NCBI RefSeq assembly: GCF_037392515.1
Contig: NC_090288.1
Coordinates: forward strand, 19,314,969-19,378,968
Direction of reading: 5' to 3'
Source: Haliotis asinina
Taxonomy: Eukaryota > Mollusca > Gastropoda > Lepetellida > Haliotidae
Length of the DNA stretch: 64,000 bases
In this document: piece after piece, positions 10,830 through 22,599 of the stretch
Position numbering within the stretch: the first letter of the stretch is position 1
Layout: each line of letters begins with the position of its first letter
The notes under the pieces: generated by a model
The model's input: the letters and a program-made list of their open reading frames with translations, nothing else
Database searches by the model: none
Told to the model about the DNA's origin: nothing
Translations under genes and position numbers: made by a program

Positions 10830-12700
10830 AAGGATCCAGAGATACTGTAGAATATACAAGGATCTAGAGACACACACTGTAGAATATGCCAGGACCTGGA
10901 GACACACACTGTAGAATATACAAGGATCTGGAGAGACACACCATAGAATATATCAGGATCTAGAAACACACTATAGAATATACCAGGATACCAAGACCCT
11001 GTAGAATACACAAGGATCTGGAGACACACATTGTAGAATATACCAGCATCTAGAGACACACATTGTAGAATATACCAGCATCTAGAGACACACATTGTAG
11101 AATATACCAGCATCTAGAGACACACATTGTAGAATATACCAGCATCTAGAGACACACACTGTAGAATATACCAGCATCTAGAGACACACACTGTAGAATA
11201 TACCAGCATCTAGAGACACACACTGTAGAATATACCAGCATCTAGAGACACACACTGTAGAATATACCAGCATCTAGAGACACACACTGTAGAATATACC
11301 AGCATCTAGAGACACACATTGTAGAATATACCAGCATCTAGAGACACACACTGTAGAATATACCAGCATCTAGAGACACACACTGTAGAATATACCAGCA
11401 TCTAGAGACACACACTGTAGAATATACCAGCATCTAGAGACACACACTGTAGAATATACCAGCATCTAGAGACACACACTGTAGAATATACCAGCATCTA
11501 GAGACACACACTGTAGAATATACCAGCATCTAGAGACACACACTGTAGAATATACCAGCATCTAGAGACACACACTGTAGAATATACCAGCATCTAGAGA
11601 CACACATTGTAGAATATACCAGCATCTAGAGACACACACTGTAGAATATACCAGCATCTAGAGACACACACTGTAGAATATACCAGCATCTAGAGACACA
11701 CACTGTAGAATATACCAGCATCTAGAGACACACACTGTAGAATATACCAGCATCTAGAGACACACACTGTAGAATATACCAGCATCTAGAGACACACACT
11801 GTAGAATATACCAGCATCTAGAGACACACACTGTAGAATATACCAGCATCTAGAGACACACACTGTAGAATATACCAGCATCTAGAGACACACACTGTAG
11901 AATATACCAGCATCTAGAGACACACACTGTAGAATATACCAGCATCTAGAGACACACACTGTAGAATATACCAGCATCTAGAGACACACACTGTAGAATA
12001 TACCAGCATCTAGAGACACACACTGTAGAATATACCAGCATCTAGAGACACACACTGTAGAATATACCAGCATCTAGAGACACACACTGTAGAATATACC
12101 AGCATCTAGAGACACACACTGTAGAATATACCAGCATCTAGAGACACACACTGTAGAATATACCAGCATCTAGAGACACACACTGTAGAATATACCAGCA
12201 TCTAGAGACACACATTGTAGAATATACCAGCATCTAGAGACACACACTGTAGAATATACCAGCATCTAGAGACACACACTGTAGAATATACCAGCATCTA
12301 GAGACACACATTGTAGAATATACCAGCATCTAGAGACACACACTGTAGAATATACCAGCATCTAGAGACACACACTGTAGAATATACCAGCATCTAGAGA
12401 CACACACTGTAGAATATACCAGCATCTAGAGACACACATTGTAGAATATACCAGCATCTAGAGACACACATTGTAGAATATACCAGCATCTAGAGACACA
12501 CATTGTAGAATATACCAGCATCTAGAGACACACATTGTAGAATATACCAGCATCTAGAGACACACACTGTAGAATATACCAGCATCTAGAGACACACACT
12601 GTAGAATATACCAGCATCTAGAGACACACACTGTAGAATATACCAGCATCTAGAGACACACACTGCATAGAGTAAACAAGGATCAAGTAAATATCTATGT
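10830..12700. repeat. 32-bp satellite array, about 57 units
   Basis: The unit is gtagaatataccagcatc followed by tagagacacacact (32 bp). The first five or six units (10830-11030) are diverged. From about 11030 to 12660 the units are essentially identical apart from one C/T site near the unit end (cacact or cacatt). The last unit is followed by gcatagagtaaacaagga. Confidence 0.97.
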
Positions 12701-12702
12701 AT

Positions 12703-13299
12703 GTGCATCTAGCAGTCTAAGTAAACTTATCCTCAGTACTTTTCGTTACACACCACTATTGAGTCTAACAAAACCTTATGGGAGGTCGTGTCAGGTAACC
12801 TTTGAGACTGACCAATCAGAACACAGCTTACCAACTCGCGAAAGTGCACACACCTTTTTATCTCGAAAAGGTTTGTGCCCGAACGATTCCGAATGCTATT
12901 TAGCATCGCTTCTGAGTGATGCACATGGTATACGTACAACCATGACAACGGTGAGTGAACAGTCGCTGAAAATATTGAAGGATCTCATCTTGCGGAAATA
13001 TTAACTAATGGTAACCATGTCAACAGAAACCCCAAAACGTATATACTGCAGGTCAAATAACTGTTATATGCGGATTTTTGTTTGTGGAGAGATCGGTGTG
13101 AGTGACTTGAATATTAAGTCCCTCTGATCCCTACATAGTAGCAGTAGGTTAAATCTATTTAACCGTCTCGGGTTTGATTGGACGGTCATTAGTCGCTCAA
13201 AGGTTACCTGACGCGACCTTCTACTAGGTTTTGTTAGACTCAGTGGTGGAGTGTAACGAAATACACTGAGACTAAGTTTACTTAGACTGGTGCATCTAG
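12703..13299. mobile_element. 577-bp MITE with ~90-bp TIRs and 10-bp target duplication
   Basis: Element 12713-13289. The left end cagtctaagtaaactta is repeated inverted at the right end (taagtttacttagactg), and the match continues for about 90 bp through tgagtctaacaaaacct and gtcaggtaacctttgag. It is flanked on both sides by gtgcatctag (12703-12712 and 13290-13299). Long TIRs plus a 9-11 bp duplication fit the Mutator (MULE) superfamily. No transposase is present, so it is non-autonomous. Confidence 0.85.
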
Positions 13300-13367
13300 A
13301 GACACACACTGCGTAGAGTAAACAAGGATCCAGAGATACTGTAGAATATACAAGGATCCAGAAACAT

Positions 13368-13554
13368 AATACAAGACATTATTATGGATGACAACTTCTT
13401 TAATTCTTTTAACACAACGTTTCAAGGCTAATTCTTGCCCCTTCGTCAGGTGGATGATGGATAATGATCCACCTGACGAAGGGGCAAGAATTAACCTTGA
13501 AACGTCGTGTTAAAAGAATTAAAGAAGTTGTCATCCATAATAGTGTCTTGTATT
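13368..13554. mobile_element. Foldback (snap-back) element, family A, long copy
   Basis: Two arms of about 85-90 bp are near-perfect inverted copies (outer aatacaagaca, then tatggatgacaacttcttta, inner ccttcgtcaggtggat) around a loop of less than 10 bp. As RNA or single-stranded DNA it would form one long hairpin. It shares the atggatgacaacttctttt-type end with the copy at 24959-25077. Confidence 0.85.
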
Positions 13555-13719
13555 GCCTCACCAACTTCTAAATGCCTTTGAAGAAAATTTGATCGAGAAA
13601 CACACTTTAAGTACACAATGGCACATACAATACAAAGACATGCAGGCACACACTGTTAAGAATATACAAAACATAATCATCTGGCTGTCTGTTACACTTA
13701 AATGTGTATGTCTGCCATC

Positions 13720-14415
13720 TGACTCTCCCTGGAGACTCTCCATCACAGATGTATGTCCTGTCATCTGTCTCTCCATCACAGATGTATGTCCTGTCATCTG
13801 TCTCACCCACAGACACAGGTGTATGTCCTGTCATCTGTCTCTCCATCACAGATGTATGTCCTGTCATCTGTCTCACCCACAGACACAGGTGTACGACCTG
13901 TCATCTGTCTCTCCATCACAGATGTATGTCCTGTCATCTGTCTCACCCACAGACACAGGTGTATGACCTGTCATCTGACTCACCCAGACACAGGTGTACG
14001 ACCTGTCATCTGTCTCTCCATCACAGATGTATGTCCTGTCATCTGTCTCTCCATCACCGATGTATGTCCTGTCATCTGTCTCTCCATCACAGATGTATGT
14101 CCTGTCATCTGTCTCTCCATCACAGATGTATGTCCTGTCATCTGTCTCTCCATCACAGGTGTACGACCTGTCATCTGTCTCTCCATCACAGATGTATGTC
14201 CTGTCACCTGTCTCTCCATCACAGGTGTACGACCTGTCATCTGTCTCTCCATCACAGATATATGTCCTGTTATCTGACTCACCCACAGACACAGGTGTAT
14301 GACCTGTCATCTGACTCACCCAGACACAGGTGTACGACCTGTAATCTGTCTCTCCATCACAGATGTATGTCCTGTCATCTGTCTCACCCACAGACACAGG
14401 TGTATGCCCTGTCAT
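13720..14415. repeat. Minisatellite with alternating 33- and 37-bp units
   Basis: About 20 units of two kinds: ctgtctctccatcacagatg plus tatgtcctgtcat (33 bp), and ctgtctcacccacagacaca plus ggtgtatgtcctgtcat (37 bp). Each keeps the same tgtatgtcctgtcat end. Several frames stay open over long distances only because of the unit length. Confidence 0.95.
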
Positions 14416-15657
14416 ATTCCATGAAATTATTGAGAAAATCTTTGTTTTGTAATTCGTGGTAACTGAAACTTATAAAAGGGCTTACATTAGGTAGTTGAGT
14501 ACTCAGTATGGGAGGTAACTCTTGTAGGCTTAAAATGAACGTTAGTACATCAAGTGTTATCTCCCCTGGTGTAGCAGGTAGCTCCCTTTGTTAACATGTC
14601 TCATTTGACAACAGAAGAGAAAAAAACATCGTTCTAGACCATTTACCTGGTATACATAGCATCCTTCTGTCAAAAATATACAGAACTTTGAAGAATATTA
14701 AGTCAGCACTGAGGGATTCATTTTGGACTGAGCACAAGAAAAGGGCTGCAAAGAGGCCAAAGACGTTCAGTGCTACGGATCCCTGGTGACTTGGTCAGAT
14801 TGTGAGTTGGGAAAAAGCTAAGAGTTCTGCCTGTGACCCCCCACCCACCCACCCCATCCCCTTCATAAACCAAAATTGAAAACTGACATGCATACCTCAC
14901 CCTAAATATGAGGTTACATTCAATAAAAAAGAACAGGTATAAACAACAATCAATGCAATTGTATCTCAATAGTGGAATGTTACACCATGGAAGGACTCTC
15001 CTGGATCAAATTTACCATAAAAAATGCATACTCACTTGTGTCAATGTAGCCACTTCCTTCAGTCAACACAGGGCTCCAGATAATTTTTCAAGCAATTGGG
15101 TATTTACTCCCATGTCTGTTTATGTATGAGTAATTGCACTTTTTGAGGAGTAACTAGCATTTTGTATAGTCTAGTTAAAAGAATTAAGTACCCTTACACA
15201 GACCTTCTTATCCTCATTGTGTACTTAACTCTTCTAAATATATAAATATAAATGCATCTCAATAGACTAAAAGGTTTTAGCAAATGTCTTTTTGCCAAAC
15301 ATTAAATTTGCCAGCCATTTCTAAATACTGAACATGGTAGTCGTATATATATATATAAGTTGGTTCCCCCAAGTTAGAGGAGAAATTCATTATCGATGTA
15401 ACCATATATAGATACATATCATATAGTGAGTACTTTAAGTAAGTCTAAGCTTTTGATGGGTCATTAATACAAAAAGTGGGGTGGGGGTGGAGATCGGGGT
15501 GAGTGGGTACCGACAGAACTCTTTCCGGGTAAAACTGAAAAGCATCGTGAGCACATCAGAAATAGGATGATTAATGACAAAAAAAACGAGAAAAAAAGTA
15601 GACTAACAAAGTTTTTGAAAGGCATTTAGAAGTTGAACGAACATGAATACATATTCT
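14416..15657. other. No gene recognised
   Basis: Mixed AT-rich sequence with short C-rich (14840) and (TA)n (15350) runs and no recognisable coding content. Confidence 0.45.
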
Positions 15658-15658
15658 T

Positions 15659-15963
15659 GCTCCTTCATCAGGGGAATGCTGAGTCAGTACAAAGAGTGGA
15701 CATGCATGCATGCATGCATGCACCCATCCATGCTCCTTCATCAGGGGAATGCTGAGTCAGTACAAAGAGTGGACATACATGCATGCATGCATGCACCCAT
15801 CCATTGCACCCATCCATTGCACCCATCCATCCATACACACATACATACATACATAGATACATACATACATACATACATACATACATACATACATACATAC
15901 ATACATACATACATACATACATACATACATACATACATACATACATACATACATACATACATT
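15659..15963. repeat. 73-bp duplication plus (CATA)n tract
   Basis: A 73-bp unit starting gctccttcatcagggga is present at 15659 and again at 15732. It ends in (gcat)n and cccatccat runs and is followed by a (catacatac)n tract at 15837-15961 of about 30 tetramers, broken only once (catagata). Confidence 0.95.
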
Positions 15964-16019
15964 GATGTAGAAAGATAACAATATCATTAAGAGATTGTGC
16001 AAAGATAACAATATAATTA

Positions 16020-16300
16020 TGAAGCCAATGAAGATGTTTGTACGAGATAACATGCAACTGTGGAGACAAGTACATAGGAACAAAAGAACACTAGACCAAA
16101 AAAATCTGACATGAAATCTGCTCTTTCAGAACACCTCATGAAAACTCCTGACCACCATCTTACCTGGCAACAAAAAAAGATTCTAAACACCAACATCAAT
16201 CACTGGAAAAAGAGAAAACTTCAAGAGAGCATTGAGATCCAGAGAAAGAAGCCAACCATGAACTGGAATAGAGGCATTTACCATGCATGTGTTTACTTTC
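16020..16300 (+). pseudogene. Penelope-like retroelement remnant (GIY-YIG endonuclease end)
   Basis: One frame gives EITCNCGDKYIGT at about 16045-16085, resembling the GIY-YIG start (Cys-x-Cys-Gly…YIG-T) of Penelope-like elements. Another gives SALSEHLMKTPDHHLTW, then KKILNTNINHWKKRKLQES and IEIQRKKPTMNWNRGIY at 16117-16275, resembling the C-terminal part of that domain (SEH, W-x-R/K-R, E-x-IEI, P-x-x-N). The frame changes between the two parts and the reverse transcriptase is absent, so this is the 3' scrap of an old insertion. The AT-rich run to about 16660 may be its 3' UTR. Confidence 0.6.
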
Positions 16301-16659
16301 CCAATACTCTATTGCCATATAATTGCCAGCTTTCTCTTGCATTACGTTGGCCTCTTTGTACATTAATCCTATCTAATTTACTTCCATTATGTTGTTCTCT
16401 TTTGTCCATCAACATGCTCCACCCCTGCTTTTGGCTTTGTCATTCCAACACTTGGTTTTCTTTGTACTTTAATCCAATCTCATTGGCTTCATAATTGTAC
16501 ATTCTCATAATTATATTATCTTTGTACATTCTTGCTGACACCCCATCCCCGCTCTTGACTCGGTCATTATACTACATTGTTTCCTCATTGGCTTTGTATT
16601 TATATTATTTTATCATCCAAAACTGAGCTCCACAGGATATATCGCATGTGTAAGATCAT

Positions 16660-17815
16660 ATGATATTGTAACGGAAGGGCTAAGGACTAGTCAAAATACT
16701 AGTAGACAAACTACACAAATATAATGGATGCTGCCACCAGTCACAAGGTGTGACAAAATAAATACCAGAGTTCAGAGACGAAGATCAGTGAAAATATATC
16801 ACAAGGACCTAACATACAAAGAATGAAGAAACTGGCGATATGCAGAAGGATCACACAAGTAGATAAAGTTCCAATAACGATTTTATCTAATGAGCACTAA
16901 ACTGAAAATACAGTGGGTAAGGCTATTCCAGATCATGGCTATTCCGGATCACTGCCGCATACATTAACCCCTAGAAACTGTAAATCTTGATGGACTTCTT
17001 CACTCAATCTCTCATTTTAAAGCCGAGACAGTGCTCTTTAAAGTGGTATATTTTGTTTTGCTTGATCTGAACCAGAAGTTTACTTGCGCGCCTTGTAACG
17101 AAGATACCTATCATCGCGTAATTTATCGTTGGCACGTCAGGAAAAGGTAACTCATTCCGAACGGTCCGTCTCAAATAAGAATAGAATCAAGTTGCTTCAT
17201 GTTACCAACCCATTGCATGCATATACTTTTCACCTGTAAAAAGCAACAAAAATCTTCTCTACATCTAACATATTGTTGGAGAAATGAGCAATTTATGGAA
17301 CCACATGGTTAAGTCAGTTCCGGATCACCAGAAAATAGGGATCCTCAAAAACTGTCAACCGCCGAAAAATGTTAATTACTGCTGAAATAAAGTTCCGCGA
17401 TGTCGTTTCGATTCCCTTTATTTAAAATATATACTCACTCAAGGGTCAAGGGACGTTACTACTCTGTCTTTGATGTTCTTTGCTCAAAGTAGATACATAA
17501 AACGTTTTGGTCTTCATTTCACCAAAACGTAATTTGCGGTACAGAACAAGTCTGTCAAGAAATAACCAACTTGACAATGATTTGGGATTGAATTTGTTTT
17601 GTTTCTTTTCAAGTCATATTATTCTTGTTTTTTAATAATTTGGTGCATTTTAGCATGGTACGATTCACTGCAAGTGCCAAGCAGACTTGCAGGGTCATTG
17701 AGGCAAATTCTTGATGTAAGTGGCAGTGTGTTGAGCCAGCTGGAGAACCTGTTCCAAGTTCCAAATACGCTGGTATTCATAGATTATGCTCGTTAACTTT
17801 ACAATCAGTAACTGG
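16660..17815. other. No gene recognised
   Basis: No recognisable coding content or repeat structure. A line of short, unrelated open frames only. Confidence 0.4.
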
Positions 17816-17976
17816 TGATGTCATGAGTGAGTGAGTGAGTGAGTTTGGTTTTACTCCGCTTTTAGCAATACTCCAGCAATATCATGGCGGGGGACACCAG
17901 AAAATGGGCCTCACACATTGTACCCATGTGGGGAATCGAATCTCTTCGGCGTGACGAGTGAACGCTTGATGTCATG
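17816..17976 (+). mobile_element. Gastropod SINE, short form, with 10-bp target duplication
   Basis: The head is agtgagtgagtgagtgagtt, followed by ggttttactccgcttttagc, aatactccagcaatatca, cggggga-type gcgggggacaccagaaa and ggggaatcgaatctcttcgg, ending gcgtgacgagtgaacgct. The ten bases tgatgtcatg flank it on both sides (17816-17825 and 17967-17976). The head is related to that of the SINE at 10605, but the tail is of a different type. Confidence 0.85.
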
Positions 17977-18729
17977 TGAAAAATCTTCATACTGACAGAA
18001 TAAAGCTTTAAAGGTTCTGAAAAAATGGGTTATTTTGTCCCGATAGTTGTACTTAACAAGTTAAAGTCGCATGTAAAAGTCACGACAAAATATTATATAT
18101 CAATACTGAAGAGATCAGTACCATAAACCACGTCTGTATAAACCACAAGAGAATATTTTTCAGCCCACACTGGTACCTGGAATCATGATTCTGGAGTATG
18201 TTGTTATGAGCAGCAAGTGTTAAAACTATCTACCAATCGGATGTTGTTATCAACTGCAATGTTTGTTAATTATTCGTTTATCAAACATTATGAATATTGT
18301 TAACGCATCTATTTAATTAAACGCGTGTTACGGTTTGACACAGACCCCTGTTGTCAACCCGTATCTTCGTGGTTGTAGAAGTCTTGCATTGCTGTATGGC
18401 AGTCTTGGCTGAGACTCGTGGCTGTTAAATGAATTAAACTGTAAAATTAACTTTGAAACTGGAAAGCGAATGAACTTACAGCAACCGGAACTGGATCCAG
18501 ATAACGTAAACAACGTATTCCGGAAGTCACACGATCCGGAATGAATGACAAGGAGGCCACACCTCCAACAGCTGTCAAAGTGTGATACGTGCATGAATAA
18601 AGCTAAATCCCTCTTGTAACTTGCATTGAATAACGTATGAGAATTAAGCTGTGACGTAACCCTGGAACCTTACCTTGCTTGAGAAGTCAAATTTGCCGCC
18701 CCGACTTTAACCTTGACAGCTCTTTTTAT

Positions 18730-18859
18730 AGGTGACTTAAGGTCACATTACACGCAAACGTGACGTCAGGGAATTCAAGATGGCGACTGCAAACATGACT
18801 TGACGTTAATTTACTGTTATACCTGATACTGTAGCTTGAAAGCTGACTGCACAAAAGGT
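18730..18859 (+). promoter_or_regulatory. Candidate promoter and non-coding first exon
   Basis: Within 130 bp there are a nuclear-receptor-type direct repeat with four-base spacing (aggtga-ctta-aggtca, 18730-18745), a full CRE (tgacgtca, 18761-18768) and a caagatggcgac element (18776-18787) that resembles the YY1-type motif found at many housekeeping start sites. A strong splice donor (aaaag|gtaggt) follows at 18858. This arrangement suggests a + strand start site with a short untranslated first exon. No downstream coding exon can be tied to it, and it could be chance. Confidence 0.3.
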
Positions 18860-19559
18860 AGGTCATCTTAATTAAATGCAGCATAAGGCTGGTATCTTGG
18901 CTGGAATCACTGCGATGGCAGAGAAATTTATTGTCTCGGTACTTGAAGCCAAGATCAGATTTGAAATTTTGTTACACTATGATATCGTTTTGACAGTAGA
19001 TTTTGTACAATGTCCAGATAATGCTATGACGTCATCGTCATTTAGGTACATGACTGAAAAATAACAGTTCTAGTTACTTTAGACTGATTGTCTAAACAGT
19101 TTTAGTCAATCCATCAAATGCAGTGTATTTGTTTTGAATATTATCTTATCAAAGGGGTTTTAAATGAAAATACATGGTGCACATGGTTGCTCTTAAACAA
19201 ACACTCTGTAGTAATCAAAGAAAGTATAGACAAAGGTGTACCAAACACATGCTGATAGATCAGTGCACATGCTTTCTATTGTTTGAGCTTATCTCGAAAG
19301 ATAACTGTCATATAAACTAATGCTTAGTCTCTGAATATATATAACTTTGATAGTAGCAAACTAACCCATATGAATTCTAAAAGGAGCCCCAGAGAGACCA
19401 CAGATGCTGAACCTGAGGAAATCTAGACTTGCTTCACTTAAGGCTATTGCCATGCAGAGAGGACTTCAGGGGTTTACCTTGAGTCCTGTATTTGAGGGTC
19501 CCTGGGACTCATCCTCTTAATTTCCAGGGTTTCTTGACTGGGGGTCTCAGACACTTTAA
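18860..19559. other. No gene recognised
   Basis: No coding content recognised between the promoter-like stretch and the Polinton fossil. Confidence 0.4.
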
Positions 19560-22500
19560 TATTATGCATCAAGTTGGAGACAAGTTTTACACATTGGCCA
19601 GCTTTGTTTTTTCAAGTAACATTTGCTGATACTCCAATATCCAATCTCGGTTCACTGTCAACCGTTCAGGAGCCAGCAGATAACTGTTGTGCAAATCGTG
19701 TATTTCTTGGGATACTCCAAATCCATGTCGAATCCTCCGACCTTGATGTTGTCCCCTTTTTCTCAAGTTTTCCATGGTTTTGCCAAACACGGAATTGTTC
19801 ATGAGTTTGTAAAGGTTATTTTGCAGGTGGCTCGTTTGTCAAATCTGTGTTCAACCGAATGTAAGGTTCCATCCAGGGACTTTGATCGAATTGCAGCACC
19901 CGGCATATTTTAGTCAGCTTGATGCCAAGTGACAAGTACACCTGCAGGTTGTGATAATGCATGACATACTTGGTCTTGTGCATCAACTGTGGAACAAGTT
20001 TTTCCATGTTGGCAAGCATATTTTTACCGAGCAACATGTATTGATAATCCTACATCCAGTCTCGGTTCACCATCAACTTTCAGGAGCCAGCAATTAACTG
20101 TTGTGAATGGCATTGAGTCCCGCGAGATACTCCAAATCCACTTCGATGATATAGCCTTTATTCGAATCTGGCCATTTGAACCCACCTATAGGTAGACATT
20201 GGCTCATTGCCCAGCCATACAGGTTGTTGGTGGTGAGATAGAGGAGGTGGTTGACTGGCTTGCTTGAATTGTAGCCTTCCACGTATTTGTTGTTAGTTTT
20301 CATGTATCATTTGGAGACTATGGAAATCCCACCATGCATGTCTTTCTCAACAAACAGCTGCATGTCATAATCGGCGAACAATTCCAGTTTGATGCCCATT
20401 TTCTTAAGCAGAGCATCCCATGAGAGACCGGGGCTGGTGTAGTACCACATGGTGTCGAGTTGGTACTGTTTCAATCTGACATATTGGCCAGGAGGAGCAT
20501 GTCCGTTTTTAAGTACAGGTCATGATAACTGCCTAAGGTGTGACAGCCCAGTTTTTCCCACATGTTCTGAGCATGGTCGTAATCATCCAGGGAGATGGGG
20601 AAGTCAGTTAAGATAATGTAAAGCAATTAATGTAAAGTAGTTCTTGTCTCGTCAAACTTAGACTGATCGTCCATGTAGTTGTATGTATACTCGCCCTCTT
20701 TGAGCAGCAGAGACAGAGTCACTTGTTGATGGCAAAAGTCCTTGACCAAACTATCGAGTGACAACAGGAGATACTGAGCACTCTTAATGAATCTAAGACC
20801 GTTGAGCAAGGATGAGATGTATTTTTCCATGGTGTTGGGGGTGAATTTGATATCACCAGTGACCATCAAAATGGCCTGCATGATCAAGTAAGCATCATAC
20901 CCTCATAAATTGTGAAATACCTCAGGAATGGGGATGGTTTGTGGACTGATTCTCAGTTTCAAGTTATATGCATTGTGAGCGGCACCTCGGTATTGACTGG
21001 TGACTTGACAATGATCTTGAACAACATCCCCGTTCAGGGGTTGGTGACTTATGCATGGCAATGCTTAGTATGATTGTGAGTGAGTTTATCGCTCATGTTA
21101 GCAGGATCTGTCAGCACTTCCCAGAGGTTTCTCTCTTCGTGTTGTGCGGATGTGAGGAACATTTTAGCCACAATAGATGACGGGAGTTTCATTTCCCTAT
21201 CACACCAATCCTGAGTGTGTGACTCTAGCAGGTCGGCTCACATGAAACCATGCACACATCGTTTTCTAGCGTTGGGAATTGGTTGAATTTCACGATCAGT
21301 GATTGGATATCAAAACAACCAATCATCAATTAATGATTGATCATAGGGTTAGTCCAGGCTATATGATGCAAGACTATTCTCTGTCACATGCAGACACATA
21401 AGCCAATCAGGGAACTCCTTTTTGTATGCATATACGCTTGCTTATATTAAAAGATATCAACTTGTATGACCCGAGATGGATACACATACCGTGATATAAG
21501 TGTTAAAGGCGTGAAATTCACTTTGAAAACAGTATAAATACAACCTGGTTGCATTATACAGATGTGTAGACAGATAATAACCAATAATGTTCGATCACAG
21601 ATATTATGATCGATTCCTTGATTACTGTTTTCTCCCTATCAGTCATCATCAATCAAATCAAATAATCAGAATGCCACTATCATTCACAGAAATGTTTCTT
21701 TTCTTTGTGCATCGATTGATCATAAAACTACAGAGTCAGACTTTTTAACCATAGCGTAGTGATAATGGTCATCTGTCTTGATCAGATATAAATTGATTCT
21801 AGGAATGGTTTTATATAGGACATGACTTATCTTATGTACAATAACCCTCTTCCCCATGTGACTGAAGACGTTAATAGCCAAGGGGTTCTGTTTTTCCACT
21901 ATTTGTTGGCATGTCTATCCCCGTAAAATCGAGCCTGGATTTCTTGATCGAGGGATAGCTGGAAAGTTGACTGGGATGAAGAATCGCCAGATTCAAGCCA
22001 GCTATGATCTCTACAGATAAATAATCATCACCTATATTTTTGCGGTTAATGATGGCCTTTTTATCCAGAAAATGCTTGATTTTGGTTGAGTTAGGACTTC
22101 CTGCTAACTCAATCAGGCATAGTGGACTCAGAACTGCCGTCAGTCTGCAATTTTTCAAGCATCATTTTCATTGTCAGTGGGTCTTTGATACTTTTCAAAT
22201 CGTCCAACTCTTTGTGAAGTTTACTGTCAATTAAGGGCTTGAGTTTATCAGTATTGCACCATTATTCAACGTGGTCCATCGGGATGAATCTCAACTCAAC
22301 TGGCTCAATAAGATGACCTAGGACCATGTCTGCTCTGTGGGCTTTACAACGGTGATAATGACATTTCACACCAATTCCGCATACTTTGTACATGAAGTTG
22401 ATGAAACCTCATTGAATGGACATCATGTGGATGACACAATAGTCCATGGTGCATTTCCGGCCACAGGTTTTGATTTTTCCAAGAAGCACTAAAGACACTA

Positions 22501-22560
22501 AAAAGGTGTGTGTTGTCTCATCTCTGTACACATGTAAATATATTTTATACACATAAATAA
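19560..22560 (-). pseudogene. Polinton polB fossil segment
   Basis: Short matches to the Polinton protein-primed family B DNA polymerase are spread through the segment, for example RLDFTGIDMP, FHNLRGYDA, EKYISSLLNGLRF, YYTSPGLSWDALL, TNNLYGWAMSQ, KTKYVMHYHNLQ, LQFDQSPWMEPYI and MNNSVFGKTMEN. NLYGWAM and N-x-V-F/Y-GKTMEN are hallmarks of this clade. The pieces run from N-terminal at high coordinates to C-terminal at low coordinates. Part of one module appears to occur twice, and a stretch near 21.25-21.74 kb has no polymerase content. Heavily decayed. Confidence 0.85.
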
Positions 22561-22599
22561 ATATTTCAGTCTAATTTCTTGGCAGTCAATATGGTCGAG

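Noticed and set aside
10830-12665. CRISPR array
   Set aside because: Units are contiguous 32-bp copies with no unique spacers, and the setting is clearly eukaryotic. The same holds for the 28-bp and 36-bp arrays.
12759-13309. 81-codon frames on both strands inside the MITE as a transposase
   Set aside because: Both start in the inverted arms and share SLTKP…RQVTFE only because the arms are inverted copies; no DDE-type motif.
13704-14462. Long frames on both strands (252, 180 and 174 codons) as genes
   Set aside because: They read through the 33/37-bp minisatellite with the same short peptide (such as HRCMSCHLSLH or DDRTYICDGET) repeated; no other support.
17941-17968. tRNA-like 3' part (gggaatcgaatc)
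   Set aside because: This is the tail of the short-form SINE; no acceptor-stem partner or anticodon arm is present.
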